Of a DNA stretch of 15,746 bases, positions 1-7,008 are shown in pieces. The notes below the pieces were generated by a model, which saw nothing but the letters and a program-made list of their open reading frames with translations, did no database searches and was not told the origin of the DNA. The stretch's first letter is position 1; each line of letters starts with the position of its first letter. A program made the translations under genes and the position numbers. This DNA comes from CAWHOW01 sp050013795. Lineage in GTDB: Bacteria > Bacteroidota > Bacteroidia > Bacteroidales > CG2-30-32-10. Where the stretch lies: contig JBEKEO010000056.1 of NCBI GenBank assembly GCA_050013795.1, forward strand, positions 1 through 15,746, written 5' to 3'.

Positions 1-1010
1 ATCAGGGCTCTTGTTGCCAGTTCGGTAATATAACCTTGTGATTCGTTTTCGCCGGTAGGATCAAAACCTTCCGATAATGTCTCAGAATAATAGCTGCCAT
101 CTATAACATATGCTTTCACAACTTTCCCGCTTACAGGGCTATGCCAGCGATGATAACTAAGGGCGCTTAAAAAAGCCTGATAAATAGTTCCTCCTACAAA
201 CCTGTCGGTATAAACATCGCCAGCTAACATGTGTTGAAGGGAATATGGCTGAGATTTTATCCAAAACTTATCAATACGTTTTATGTTTTTTGCGATTTTA
301 TATGGAGCAGATTCGCACGCATTAACAATTACCGAACTATCATCAGGACTTGCTACAGGGCGTTTACCTTCTCTGAATTCCCTTGTGAAAAATTCATCCC
401 ATGATTTAAATCCATGATAAGGAAGTTCCGGATTACATTTAAAATCCTCATTAAAATTAGGCATTGCATCTTGTGCATCTTTTCCAAACCAGCCTTTATG
501 AGGATCTGAATTTAATACATAGCAAGAATCATCAGAGCTAAGGAATTTAGCCCATTCATTAAGGATCTTTTTTAACTGACGATTTACCTTATTGTTTAAA
601 AAAGCGGCAACCCCAGCCTGAGTTCCCATAGGCCAACCCAAAATGGCACATATAGGAACGCCAACAAAACATGTTGTATCAAATTCCAGTGATCGTGTTA
701 TTATTTTATTGATAAGTTGGAGCATATGGTGGTAACTCCTTACCTGCGGTTTACCTTTGGGATCTTTATTGTATGGCGGTTTATGAGGAACCTGTTCAAA
801 CATCAAGTTAAAAAACATGAATATTTCAGGATCATTCTCAATAAGGTTCCTGAACTCCTCTATTACCGGCAGCAATGGTTTTTCTGTTTTATCAACTTCT
901 GTTATCAGGTTGCTCATCCACTTTTCAAGAATAGCCTGGTCGGATGGAAGCCATTTGCCAACATTGTAAGGAGTTGGTTTCTCTATGTTTTTAATTGTAT
1001 CCATGATCAT
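1..1010 (-). CDS. Phosphatidylserine decarboxylase-family protein with N-terminal PSDC extension (3' end outside window)
   Basis: Open frame of 336 codons from ATG 1010 (a second ATG lies at 1004) to the window edge, so the C-terminus is missing. Residues ~15-190 form a helical extension like the PSDC domain found in front of some decarboxylases. The decarboxylase core then begins with SWDEFFTREFREGKRPV, a PYSLQHMLAGD segment and YHRWHSPVSGKV, the His-rich motif conserved in the pyruvoyl-dependent family. The self-cleavage site (usually LGST or a variant), which makes the pyruvoyl cofactor, would lie beyond base 1 and cannot be checked. This two-part architecture is not that of housekeeping Psd; it is shared with fungal PsiD, an L-tryptophan decarboxylase, so the substrate may be an amino acid rather than phosphatidylserine (inference). 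It follows the GNAT gene by 39 bp and is probably co-transcribed with it. Confidence 0.85.
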   Translation of the reverse strand, partial: MIMDTIKNIEKPTPYNVGKWLPSDQAILEKWMSNLITEVDKTEKPLLPVIEEFRNLIENDPEIFMFFNLMFEQVPHKPPYNKDPKGKPQVRSYHHMLQLINKIITRSLEFDTTCFVGVPICAILGWPMGTQAGVAAFLNNKVNRQLKKILNEWAKFLSSDDSCYVLNSDPHKGWFGKDAQDAMPNFNEDFKCNPELPYHGFKSWDEFFTREFREGKRPVASPDDSSVIVNACESAPYKIAKNIKRIDKFWIKSQPYSLQHMLAGDVYTDRFVGGTIYQAFLSALSYHRWHSPVSGKVVKAYVIDGSYYSETLSEGFDPTGENESQGYITELATRAL

Positions 1011-1049
1011 TTTTTATTAAACCATCCGTTTCTTTAACTTTATTGGAAT

Positions 1050-1703
1050 TCAATTGATAATTTGATTTACTAATGTTACCGTACTTGGGATACTTTTTAT
1101 AATGGCATGTAACTGGGTATCACTTTCTGTTTTTTCATATAGTTCAAAGTACAACAGCTTAAAAATAATTTCAATTTCTTTATTTTCTAATTGGTCTTTC
1201 TTGTATTTGGGTGCAATCATAAGCGACATATCGGTAGGTATTGTGTTATCTAAAGATGGCAATACATAAGGGGTGCCTTTTAATAAGTATGCGCCATTCC
1301 TGACATAAAAATTAATTCTTTTTTTTCTCTGTTCAATGTTGTTTCCAAATAAATAATTTTCAACTTCAAGTAATAAATACTTTTTAGCAGAAACGACTTT
1401 TCCTATAAGAAAAGAAAAAAAGCTGCTTCCTATTTTATGGTTTCTGAACCTTTCAATAACAGCCATGTAATCTAAAAAAACAAAATCTGATCTATTGAAG
1501 TGATACATAAAGGCTATGCACACTATTTCATCCCTGTGAAAACCCACATATAATTTCGACCTGCCTTCTTCAATTCTTTTTTTCATCACCGGTAAAGGTT
1601 GGCGTTCATTAGAAGGGAATGAATCAAAATAGATTTTTATTGCATCCGCAAAGTGAATATCATTTGAACTTGTTATTTCAATATAGAATATTTCCATATT
1701 CAA
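1050..1703 (-). CDS. GNAT-family N-acetyltransferase
   Basis: Encodes 217 residues. The acetyl-CoA-binding region is visible at residues ~77-101 (LDYMAVIERFRNHKIGSSFF), matching the beta4-loop-alpha3 signature of GNAT enzymes. The classical R/Q-x-x-G-x-G/A loop reads R-N-H-K-I-G, so the middle Gly is replaced by Lys. It is followed by a beta5-like segment with conserved Glu (LLLEVENYLF) and a NFYVRNGAYL stretch equivalent to the usual 'FYeknGF' motif. The acyl acceptor cannot be deduced. The start codon overlaps the stop of the MarC-family gene by four bases (ATGA-type junction), so the two are translationally coupled. No signal peptide or membrane segment is visible, so it should act in the cytoplasm. 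Confidence 0.8.
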   Translation of the reverse strand: MNMEIFYIEITSSNDIHFADAIKIYFDSFPSNERQPLPVMKKRIEEGRSKLYVGFHRDEIVCIAFMYHFNRSDFVFLDYMAVIERFRNHKIGSSFFSFLIGKVVSAKKYLLLEVENYLFGNNIEQRKKRINFYVRNGAYLLKGTPYVLPSLDNTIPTDMSLMIAPKYKKDQLENKEIEIIFKLLYFELYEKTESDTQLHAIIKSIPSTVTLVNQIIN

Positions 1704-2314
1704 ATATTGAAGGCTAATTTGATCCCCTGTATCAGCATATTTGCTCCAAGTACTCCTAATATTATTCCCATTATCTTACCAATAATTACAAAGTTTTTCT
1801 TGCCTACAAAGTTTAGAATATAGCTGCTATATATAAAGGCCAGGTAAGTTAAAAGTACTATCATTGCAAAGATAAAAGTAGTTACAAATACTTGTAAAAA
1901 ATTAGCTTTTACAACAAAATTCATTGCAGTAACTATTGTTCCGGGTCCGGCCAGAATAGGTATGGCTAATGGAGAGATAGTTATACCATCATCATACTTT
2001 TTTTCTTCCTGATAATGAATGCTGGATTTTTTTGATTGAAGCATCTCAAACCCGATAAAGAAGATCAAAATCCCGCCAAATATTTTAAATGCTGGAATAG
2101 TTAACCCGAATATTTCGAATATATATTTGCCAATAAAAATGAACGCTATAACAATTATAAATGCAACTATATTAGCGGTCTTGGCAATTTCCTTTTTTTT
2201 CTTTTCGTTAACCCCTTCTGTTAGTTGAATAAAAATCGGGATATTGACAATAGGGTTCATAATGGCAAAGAAAGCCATAAAAACAGTGAATGAATAGCTC
2301 CAGATGTTTACCAT
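1700..2314 (-). CDS. MarC-family (UPF0056) integral membrane protein
   Basis: A 204-residue hydrophobic protein with about six membrane segments, the usual size and topology for the MarC/UPF0056 family. The diagnostic N-terminal motif MNPIVNIPIFIQLTEG (residues ~19-34) and the central LAIPILAGPGTIVTAMNF motif (residues ~117-134) are both present; each carries the family's Asn/Pro or Gly-Pro-Gly helix breaks. The family resembles small inner-membrane transporters, but its substrate is not established; the old link of E. coli MarC to multiple antibiotic resistance is not supported as a function. It starts 45 bp after the upstream 126-aa gene and overlaps the GNAT gene by four bases, placing it inside the stress-type unit. 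Confidence 0.9.
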   Translation of the reverse strand: MVNIWSYSFTVFMAFFAIMNPIVNIPIFIQLTEGVNEKKKKEIAKTANIVAFIIVIAFIFIGKYIFEIFGLTIPAFKIFGGILIFFIGFEMLQSKKSSIHYQEEKKYDDGITISPLAIPILAGPGTIVTAMNFVVKANFLQVFVTTFIFAMIVLLTYLAFIYSSYILNFVGKKNFVIIGKIMGIILGVLGANMLIQGIKLAFNI

Positions 2315-2359
2315 ACCTTACAAAATAAAACCCTTTCTGACTTGGGTTTAAATAATCAG

Positions 2360-2740
2360 TTATTTAAAATATTCTCTGACAAAAGCATGCCTCTGATTTT
2401 CTGTCATTTTATCAGAATGCTTTACTTCAATTTTTATGTTTTTAAAAAGATGGTTGGTTTTTAATAAATTAAATAATTCTTCTTTGGCATCAGTTGGTCC
2501 AAATAGAATTACAGCTTGATATTTTATTATAATCTCACTTAGTTCTTTGTAATAGCTTGATTGCAGGTGTTGCTCTTTAATATGCATATGTTTTTCACCT
2601 CTTTCGGTTAAACTGTTTTCTTTTTCCTGATGTGTAAATGCTGATACAATCCTGCTTTCTGCAATAGTATTATTAGTTAATTCCATTATAATAGCAATTG
2701 AATGATTCATCCATATACCTGCTTGTTTTATCTTTTCCAT
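2360..2740 (-). CDS. Small protein resembling the eRF1/Dom34 central domain
   Basis: Encodes 126 residues with no membrane segment or signal peptide. It begins with a short beta-strand module (QAGIWMNHSIAIIMEL) in which a residue string precedes a charged His-rich middle (HMHIKEQHLQSSYYKEL), then AVILFGPTDAKEELFNLL (residues ~77-93), then IKIEVKHSDKMTENQRHAFV. The GP-x-x-x-K-x-x-(x)-x-L pattern matches the 'vGPG..K..f..yL' motif of the central domain of eRF1/Dom34/aRF1 proteins, a fold also found in bacterial ribosome-associated VLRF1 and in the hibernation factor Balon. No GGQ tripeptide is present, so it is not a release factor. I infer a stress-related, possibly ribosome-binding role; this is motif recognition only. 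It lies just after the broken cbpA-cbpM remnant and 45 bp before the marC-like gene. Confidence 0.6.
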   Translation of the reverse strand: MEKIKQAGIWMNHSIAIIMELTNNTIAESRIVSAFTHQEKENSLTERGEKHMHIKEQHLQSSYYKELSEIIIKYQAVILFGPTDAKEELFNLLKTNHLFKNIKIEVKHSDKMTENQRHAFVREYFK

Positions 2741-2799
2741 TTCAATTATCTCTAAATACTAATTTAACAAATCAATTATTTATACAAAGTGCTTAATAA

Positions 2800-2977
2800 T
2801 TATTCCGCTTTATATAGGCGAAGTTTGTCTTTGAGAGCATTAATTTCATCATGAATATTATTTATTCACTGTAGCATTTAAGTGATGGTCTCAATACCTT
2901 CCAGATCAATATCCAACTCGTAGTAGAATGGGTTTTTTATCTATCCCAAATATTTTATAATAGCCTACAAAAGTCAT
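2800..2977 (-). pseudogene. Remnant of a cbpA-cbpM (DnaJ co-chaperone and modulator) operon fused by internal deletion
   Basis: From ATG 2977 the minus strand reads MTFVGYYKIFGIDKK, the start of a DnaJ/CbpA J-domain (compare 'M.FIDYYkiLGIdKkAt'). At about 2930 the homology ends and a different frame takes over, reading FYYELDIDLEGIETIT, stop (2878-2880), MLQ, stop (2866-2868), INNIHDEINALKDKLRLY, ending with TAA at 2800-2802. This second part matches the C-terminal half of the chaperone modulator CbpM: E. coli CbpM has HELALDWPGI, then a DDI-x-x-L-x-x-E heptad helix ending in LRQRLSRF. A DnaJ-like gene followed by cbpM is the normal order, so an internal deletion of roughly 1 kb (estimated from usual gene sizes) plus two later stop mutations explains the sequence. 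The junction lies in an A-rich tract, 2929-2940. Confidence 0.72.
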
Positions 2978-2999
2978 ATGCTTGTTGAAAAAGTGTTCA

Positions 3000-4088
3000 T
3001 CAGGCTTTAAAGAAGGGATAATCGGTATATCCTTTTTTATCAAAAGTATAAAATAAATCCATTTTGAGATCGTTTGATAAAGGCCAATTGTTTTTAAATC
3101 TTTCAACCAGATCGGGATTATTAATAAACGGTCGTCCGAATGCCACTAAGTCACACATTCCGTTTTCAATATCGGCTTCTGCTCTATCCTTGTCATAACC
3201 CCCAGAAAGGATGATACTGCCTTTGAAATTATTTCTGATTTGTTTTTTTAGTTCTATAGGTACTTCCGGAGAACCCATTGCGGAATGATCAACAAGATGG
3301 ATATATGCTATACCCAGCTTGTTAAGTTCTTCCGATAAATATTTATAAGTAATGTCGACTTCAGGATAATGCGGCATATCGCCAGCAACTCCATAAGGGG
3401 ATAAACGAATTCCCGTCTTCCCTTTTCCTATGGTTTCTGCTACAGCTATTACCACTTCAATTATAAAGCGGCAACGGTTTTCTATATTTCCGCCATAATT
3501 ATCCTGACGGATATTACTAACCGGCGACAGAAATTGTTCTAACAGGTAACCATTGGCGCCATGCAATTCCACTCCGTCGAAGCATGCATCCATTGCATTC
3601 ATGGCGGCTTCAACATATTCTGTTTTTGCATGCAATATATCTTCTATGGTCATCTCTTTTGGTACAGGAAAATCCTGCAGCTGTTTTGCATCAGTCCACA
3701 TTTGTCCTGTCGCTTTTATTGCCGAAGGCGCAAGTATCTCCGACCCTTCAGGCATATTGAGATGATGACTGATTCTTCCTGTGTGCATAAGCTGAACAAA
3801 TATTTTTCCTTTTGCTGTATGTACTGCCGAAGTTGTCTTTTTCCATCCTTCTGCCTGATGTCTGCTGTATATTCCCGGAATGCGTGCATAACCAAGTCCG
3901 TTTGGTGAAGGCGAGGTACCTTCTGTTATTATCAAACCGGCGCCTGAGCGTTGTTTGTAATATTCTGCCATCAGGTCATTAGGCATATTTTTTATAGCTC
4001 TGCTCCTTGTCATAGGAGACATAATTATACGATTTCCTAATTCTATATTTCCAACTTTTTTCGAAGTAAATAATTTGTATTCTTTCAT
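3000..4088 (-). CDS. Alkene reductase, old yellow enzyme family (NemA-like)
   Basis: A 362-residue FMN-dependent TIM-barrel oxidoreductase, full length for the family. It should take hydride from NAD(P)H and reduce activated C=C bonds of alpha,beta-unsaturated carbonyls, maleimides or nitro compounds in the cytoplasm. Visible markers are IIMSPMTRSR with the flavin-tuning Thr27, QLMHTGRISHH around residue 100, and VELHGANGYLLEQFLSP with His176/Asn179 (ligands of the substrate carbonyl) and Tyr181 (proton-donor position), followed by NIRQDNYGG, NRCRF and, near the C-terminus, the FMN-phosphate site AFGRPFINNPDL. It starts 16 bp after the universal stress protein gene and is thus in the same operon; a role in detoxifying electrophiles under stress is an inference. 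The deleted cbpA-cbpM locus starts 22 bp after its stop. Confidence 0.93.
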   Translation of the reverse strand: MKEYKLFTSKKVGNIELGNRIIMSPMTRSRAIKNMPNDLMAEYYKQRSGAGLIITEGTSPSPNGLGYARIPGIYSRHQAEGWKKTTSAVHTAKGKIFVQLMHTGRISHHLNMPEGSEILAPSAIKATGQMWTDAKQLQDFPVPKEMTIEDILHAKTEYVEAAMNAMDACFDGVELHGANGYLLEQFLSPVSNIRQDNYGGNIENRCRFIIEVVIAVAETIGKGKTGIRLSPYGVAGDMPHYPEVDITYKYLSEELNKLGIAYIHLVDHSAMGSPEVPIELKKQIRNNFKGSIILSGGYDKDRAEADIENGMCDLVAFGRPFINNPDLVERFKNNWPLSNDLKMDLFYTFDKKGYTDYPFFKA

Positions 4089-4104
4089 ATTTTAAAATTT
4101 TATT

Positions 4105-4575
4105 TTAATCGTGTTTTCTGGTTGGAATTATTAAAAGTGGTATAGTGGTATGATGTAGTACTTTTTCCGACACACTTCCCATGACTATATTTTCAATCCA
4201 TTTTCGACTATGAGAACCAATAACAATAATATCAATATGCAAATCTTTTGCAGCCTTTAATATGGAATCAGCGCAATCACCCTCTCCTACCCTCGTATGA
4301 ATAGTTTTGTCGCCAAGATGTTCTCTCGATTTATCAAGAAATTGTAAGGATGCTTTTTTCATTGCAGCAACCGTATCTGTTTGTATTGTCCCCGGATCTA
4401 CATAGCCGCCAAAACCCATTACTGTTATATGTCCCGGTGAAGAATAATTTACGGGGTCTAATATCACATGAAGCAATGTAACTTCTGCATTCATAGTTTT
4501 AGCTAATGAATATCCTGCTTCTGCTACTTTTTGTGCACTTGGATCAAAATCCAATGCTATCAATACTTTTTTCAT
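4105..4575 (-). CDS. Universal stress protein, UspA family
   Basis: Encodes 156 residues from ATG 4575 (MKKVLIALDFD), the normal start for a single-domain Usp; an in-frame upstream ATG at 4608 would add 11 unconserved residues and is rejected. Asp9 of the ALDFD strand and the C-terminal nucleotide loop are present. The loop reads G120-SH-S123-(9 residues)-G133-S134, whereas ATP-binding members have G-2x-G-9x-G-S/T: the second Gly is Ser here, so ATP binding is likely but should not be assumed. The ending VSEKVLHHTTIPLLIIP is typical. It lies between a CsbD-like gene (41 bp upstream) and the old yellow enzyme gene (16 bp downstream), downstream of the operator at 4870. Confidence 0.93.
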   Translation of the reverse strand: MKKVLIALDFDPSAQKVAEAGYSLAKTMNAEVTLLHVILDPVNYSSPGHITVMGFGGYVDPGTIQTDTVAAMKKASLQFLDKSREHLGDKTIHTRVGEGDCADSILKAAKDLHIDIIVIGSHSRKWIENIVMGSVSEKVLHHTTIPLLIIPTRKHD

Positions 4576-4616
4576 ATTATTTGTTTTATTTTTAGTTATA
4601 AGTAACATTAAAGAAA

Positions 4617-4802
4617 TTACAATCCTTCAATTATCAACAGCATATCTTGTTTTGTCTTTCGGAGTTTATATTCTACCATCCTCAGCATACTTTCTTCTGT
4701 ATCCTCATTGTATTGTAAATCATCTTCAGTTAATTGGGGATATTTGTTTCTAAGCTTGTTTTTAAGCTCATCCCAGTATATTTTTTCTTCTTTGGTGTTC
4801 AT
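4617..4802 (-). CDS. CsbD-like small stress protein
   Basis: A 61-residue, highly charged protein starting at ATG 4802. The pattern W-x-x-L-K-x-K-L-R-x-K-Y (residues ~10-21), then LTEDDLQY and a C-terminal LRKTKQDMLLII helix follows the layout of CsbD-family proteins ('W.eiKGklKekfg.LTddDl....Gk.del.grlq.klGktkee'). The glycines of the classical motif are missing, so it is a diverged member or a look-alike. The family is associated with general stress responses, but its biochemical role is unknown. It is the first gene of the unit that also holds the universal stress protein and the old yellow enzyme, and it follows directly after the operator at 4870-4906. Confidence 0.65.
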   Translation of the reverse strand: MNTKEEKIYWDELKNKLRNKYPQLTEDDLQYNEDTEESMLRMVEYKLRKTKQDMLLIIEGL

Positions 4803-4840
4803 TTTTTTGATATTTTAATTATTAATAAAATTTCACAGTA

Positions 4841-4906
4841 TAAAAGTAATTTCATTAATTCAAGAAAGAGTTACACAATTACAGGAAAGAATTACATCAT
4901 TCACAC
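4841..4906 (-). promoter_or_regulatory. Operator copy A with -7-like box, in front of the CsbD-like/Usp operon
   Basis: The 37-bp element at 4870-4906 matches the copy at 7898 in 32 of 37 positions (hand count). On the plus strand it has GTTACACAATTA at its left and ATTACATCATTCACAC 21 bp further on. A -7-like box, TACTTTTA on the minus strand (4841-4848; consensus TAnnTTTG), lies exactly 21 nt from the element, as in copies C and D. The predicted leader to ATG 4802 is about 30 nt. No -33 TTTG is seen, as expected if an activator substitutes for it. Confidence 0.7.
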
Positions 4907-4953
4907 ATTTTCAGTGTAATAAAAAACCGCTTTTTGAAATTCAAAATAAATAA

Positions 4954-5211
4954 TCAAAGTCCAATTTGGCCATTCAAAATACTGTCTAAAAAATATTTCT
5001 GAGAATCCTTCGCTAGACTTAGGATTCCATAAGCGCTGATAATACTTTGGAAAGCCTGAACATAATCGTTTCTTTTAATTTGATTTGCGGCTTCTAAATG
5101 AAATTGTGCGGCTTCTCTCAGTTGGATTGCAAGTTTTTTGTGATCTTCAATTTCTTGTAATTTTTCTTTGGAAAATCCTTCAGGAGGTTCAATTTTAATT
5201 GGTGTTGACAT
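4954..5211 (-). CDS. Hypothetical 85-aa helical protein
   Basis: Starting at ATG 5211 (MSTPIKIEPPEGF) the gene encodes 85 residues; the longer in-frame start at 5289 would overlap the conserved operator and the -7 box and is rejected. After a Pro-rich head the sequence is predicted to be nearly all helix: KEKLQEIEDHKKLAIQL, then REAAQFHLEAANQIK, then QAFQSIISAYGILSLA, a three-helix pattern with Ala- and Gln-rich faces. There is no signal peptide, membrane segment or metal motif. I do not recognise a characterised family, though similar small proteins beginning with a 'PIKIEPP' head occur in Bacteroidota. It appears to be monocistronic, sitting between operator copies B (in front) and A (behind), so it is probably co-regulated with the stress genes. 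Confidence 0.75.
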   Translation of the reverse strand: MSTPIKIEPPEGFSKEKLQEIEDHKKLAIQLREAAQFHLEAANQIKRNDYVQAFQSIISAYGILSLAKDSQKYFLDSILNGQIGL

Positions 5212-5243
5212 ATCTGTTATTTTTAATTGTGAATGAATTTTAA

Positions 5244-5317
5244 CAATAGTAGAATGTTTAGCGACTTTTAAAGGATAAATATTAAACAATTTATGGAAAA
5301 AGTTATATCATTTACAT
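5244..5317 (-). promoter_or_regulatory. Operator copy B with candidate -7 box, in front of the 85-aa gene
   Basis: The element at 5281-5317 aligns without gaps to the copy at 7898 with 30 of 37 identical positions, the weakest of the four copies: its first half-site reads ATTAAACAATT and the second GTTATATCATTTACAT. The best -7-like box on the minus strand is TACTATTG at 5244-5251, 29 nt from the element rather than 21, so this promoter may be geometrically different. The leader to ATG 5211 would be about 25 nt. Confidence 0.5.
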
Positions 5318-5361
5318 ATTTCTATAATGCAATTAAAGAAGGAACATTTAAACAACAATAA

Positions 5362-6384
5362 TTATGTCTTTTCAATCGATTCATTATATTCGCCAAGGTG
5401 CGCTGCCCGATTACATTTTGCTCTGTGATAAAGTATTTGCTGTGCTGCCTTTACCTTAGTTTCATCACCATGCCATATTTCCAGTGCCGGTTGCTGTATA
5501 GCCCGTGAAAACGAAAACGTCAATGCCCAGGGAATTCGGGTTTTGAATCGGGTATTCATAGCATTTAAACGGGCAGAAGCTAATTCACAGGATTGACCGC
5601 CTGATAAGAATGCAATCCCCGGAACTGCGGCAGGTACGGCTCGCAACAGGCATTCTACCGTAATATCGGCTACATCGTCCACTGATTCTTGTTTTGAACA
5701 ATTCGATCCCGGAAGCACCATATTTGGTTTTAGTATCATACCCTCCAGTGTTACCCTTTGTGTATAAAGCTGGTTGAAAACAGTCCGCAGTATTTCCTCT
5801 GTTACTTCAAAGCATTGCTCAATAGTGTGGCCGCCGTCCATGAGTACTTCCGGCTCAACGATAGGGACGAGTCCGACTTCCTGACATAACGCGGCATAAC
5901 GCGCCAAAGCATGTGCATTTGCTTCGATGCAGCCACGACTGGGAATGCTATTGCCTATTGCAATTACTGCACGCCACTTGGCAAAACGGGCGCCCATTTG
6001 AAAATATTCTTTGAGACGTTCCCTTAATCCATCTAGCCCTTCAGAAACTTTCTCTCCGGGATGACCCGCCATGTCCTTTGCGCCTGCGTCAACTTTGATG
6101 CCGGGAATAATTCCTGCATCTGAGATTGCCTTAATAAAAGAGGTTTCATCTTTCTTCATCTGGTGAATCGTCTCATCGCAGAGGATGACTCCGCTAATGC
6201 TTTCATCAAGACCGGGTGTGGTAATAATCAACTCTCGATAGGCTCTTCGGAACTCTTCTGTTTGGGGAATCCCTAATTTGGCAAATCGTTTGTTGCAGGT
6301 TGGGTTACTTTCATCCATCGCCAGTAGCCCTTTATCATTTGCGACCAGCTTTTTCGCTGTATTAATTACCTCATGTATGTTCAT
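5362..6384 (-). CDS. Class I fructose-bisphosphate aldolase
   Basis: A 340-residue enzyme of glycolysis and gluconeogenesis that interconverts fructose 1,6-bisphosphate with dihydroxyacetone phosphate and glyceraldehyde 3-phosphate through a Schiff base. It is of the animal/plant-like class I type, not the metal-dependent class II or the archaeal-type FbaB. Active-site residues of the rabbit enzyme all appear at a constant offset of ten: Asp24 (LLAMDES), Lys97 (GIKVDAG), Lys136 (FAKWRAV), Glu177 (PIVEPEV) and the Schiff-base Lys219 (GMILKPNMV). LSGGQSCELA and IPWALTFSFSRAIQ complete the barrel. The C-terminal tail lacks the terminal Tyr of animal aldolases. It begins 11 bp after the RDD gene, so the two are one operon, an unusual setting for a central-metabolism gene. 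Confidence 0.95.
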   Translation of the reverse strand: MNIHEVINTAKKLVANDKGLLAMDESNPTCNKRFAKLGIPQTEEFRRAYRELIITTPGLDESISGVILCDETIHQMKKDETSFIKAISDAGIIPGIKVDAGAKDMAGHPGEKVSEGLDGLRERLKEYFQMGARFAKWRAVIAIGNSIPSRGCIEANAHALARYAALCQEVGLVPIVEPEVLMDGGHTIEQCFEVTEEILRTVFNQLYTQRVTLEGMILKPNMVLPGSNCSKQESVDDVADITVECLLRAVPAAVPGIAFLSGGQSCELASARLNAMNTRFKTRIPWALTFSFSRAIQQPALEIWHGDETKVKAAQQILYHRAKCNRAAHLGEYNESIEKT

Positions 6385-6395
6385 AATTTAAACCA

Positions 6396-6938
6396 TTATG
6401 ATTTTATCACATAAGTACCAGCTATCATATCATGCCAGGTTCTTTTTTTCGGATCAGTTGTAAGATACCATAATCCAATCCCTACTGGTAAAATTGAAAT
6501 AATTGTAGTGACACATCTAAAAAATGACCTTAAAACACTCAATCTTTTTCCGTACAGGTCAACGACTTTTATTTTTAATATCATCGCTCCAATGGTAGCC
6601 TGGTAAATAGAACTTTCAAATAACACATTATAAAAGAACCATGTAAATATGCAAATGAATAACCTGAAACTATTGAAATCATTATATGTATATTTGAATG
6701 ATGAGAATATCGTTTCCAGGAGCAATAGAGCACATATTAATATCATCATATCTATAAGTGCGGCAATTAATCTTATACTAAGACCGGCATAAGTAACTTT
6801 TAAATCAGGTGCATTTAATGAATGACGCTTAAACCTTTTCAACACAGTTATTCCCTTGGGTTTAATTTGCCCAAGAATATCAGTATCTTCAATGAAATAG
6901 GGCGTTACGTTCGGGAATGGATAGTCTTTTGTTTTCAT
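6396..6938 (-). CDS. RDD-family membrane protein
   Basis: Encodes 180 residues. After a ~45-residue cytoplasmic head, the RDD domain shows the Arg of IRLIAA (R56) and the Asp of LIDMMI (D63) in the first membrane helix (residues ~56-76), a second helix around 92-107, the loop AMILKIKVVDLYGKRLSVLRSFFR with its positive charges, a third helix at ~143-160, and the closing signature KKRTWHDMIAGTYVI with the second Asp at 170. The family sits in the inner membrane; some members have been linked to ion or Na+/H+ exchange, but the role of this one cannot be assigned. It is 11 bp upstream of the aldolase gene and 70 bp downstream of a possible 51-aa gene. Confidence 0.9.
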   Translation of the reverse strand: MKTKDYPFPNVTPYFIEDTDILGQIKPKGITVLKRFKRHSLNAPDLKVTYAGLSIRLIAALIDMMILICALLLLETIFSSFKYTYNDFNSFRLFICIFTWFFYNVLFESSIYQATIGAMILKIKVVDLYGKRLSVLRSFFRCVTTIISILPVGIGLWYLTTDPKKRTWHDMIAGTYVIKS

Positions 6939-7008
6939 CAGGACATCATTTTATTCTATATTTGATTAATTATTATTTAAACCATCACCTCATTTTGCTT
7001 TCGGAAAA

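Noticed and set aside
717..1037. A 106-codon plus-strand frame
   Set aside because: It is antisense to the well-supported decarboxylase gene, whose protein motifs explain the sequence.
2741..2799. A fifth copy of the operator upstream of the 126-aa gene
   Set aside because: The AT-rich stretch has isolated TTAAC and TTATAC bits but does not align to the 37-bp element with the right spacing.
2906..3106. A 66-codon minus-strand frame overlapping the end of the OYE gene
   Set aside because: It runs out of frame through the OYE gene, and its C-terminal part is the J-domain start of the cbpA remnant beginning at ATG 2977; it is not a gene of its own.
3561..3908. A 115-codon plus-strand frame, Cys/His/Tyr-rich
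   Set aside because: It is antisense to the OYE catalytic region; the composition is that of a reverse-strand shadow.
5212..5289. N-terminal extension of the 85-aa gene from ATG 5289
   Set aside because: It overlaps operator copy B and the candidate -7 box; the MSTPIKIEPP start at 5211 fits the homologues I recall.
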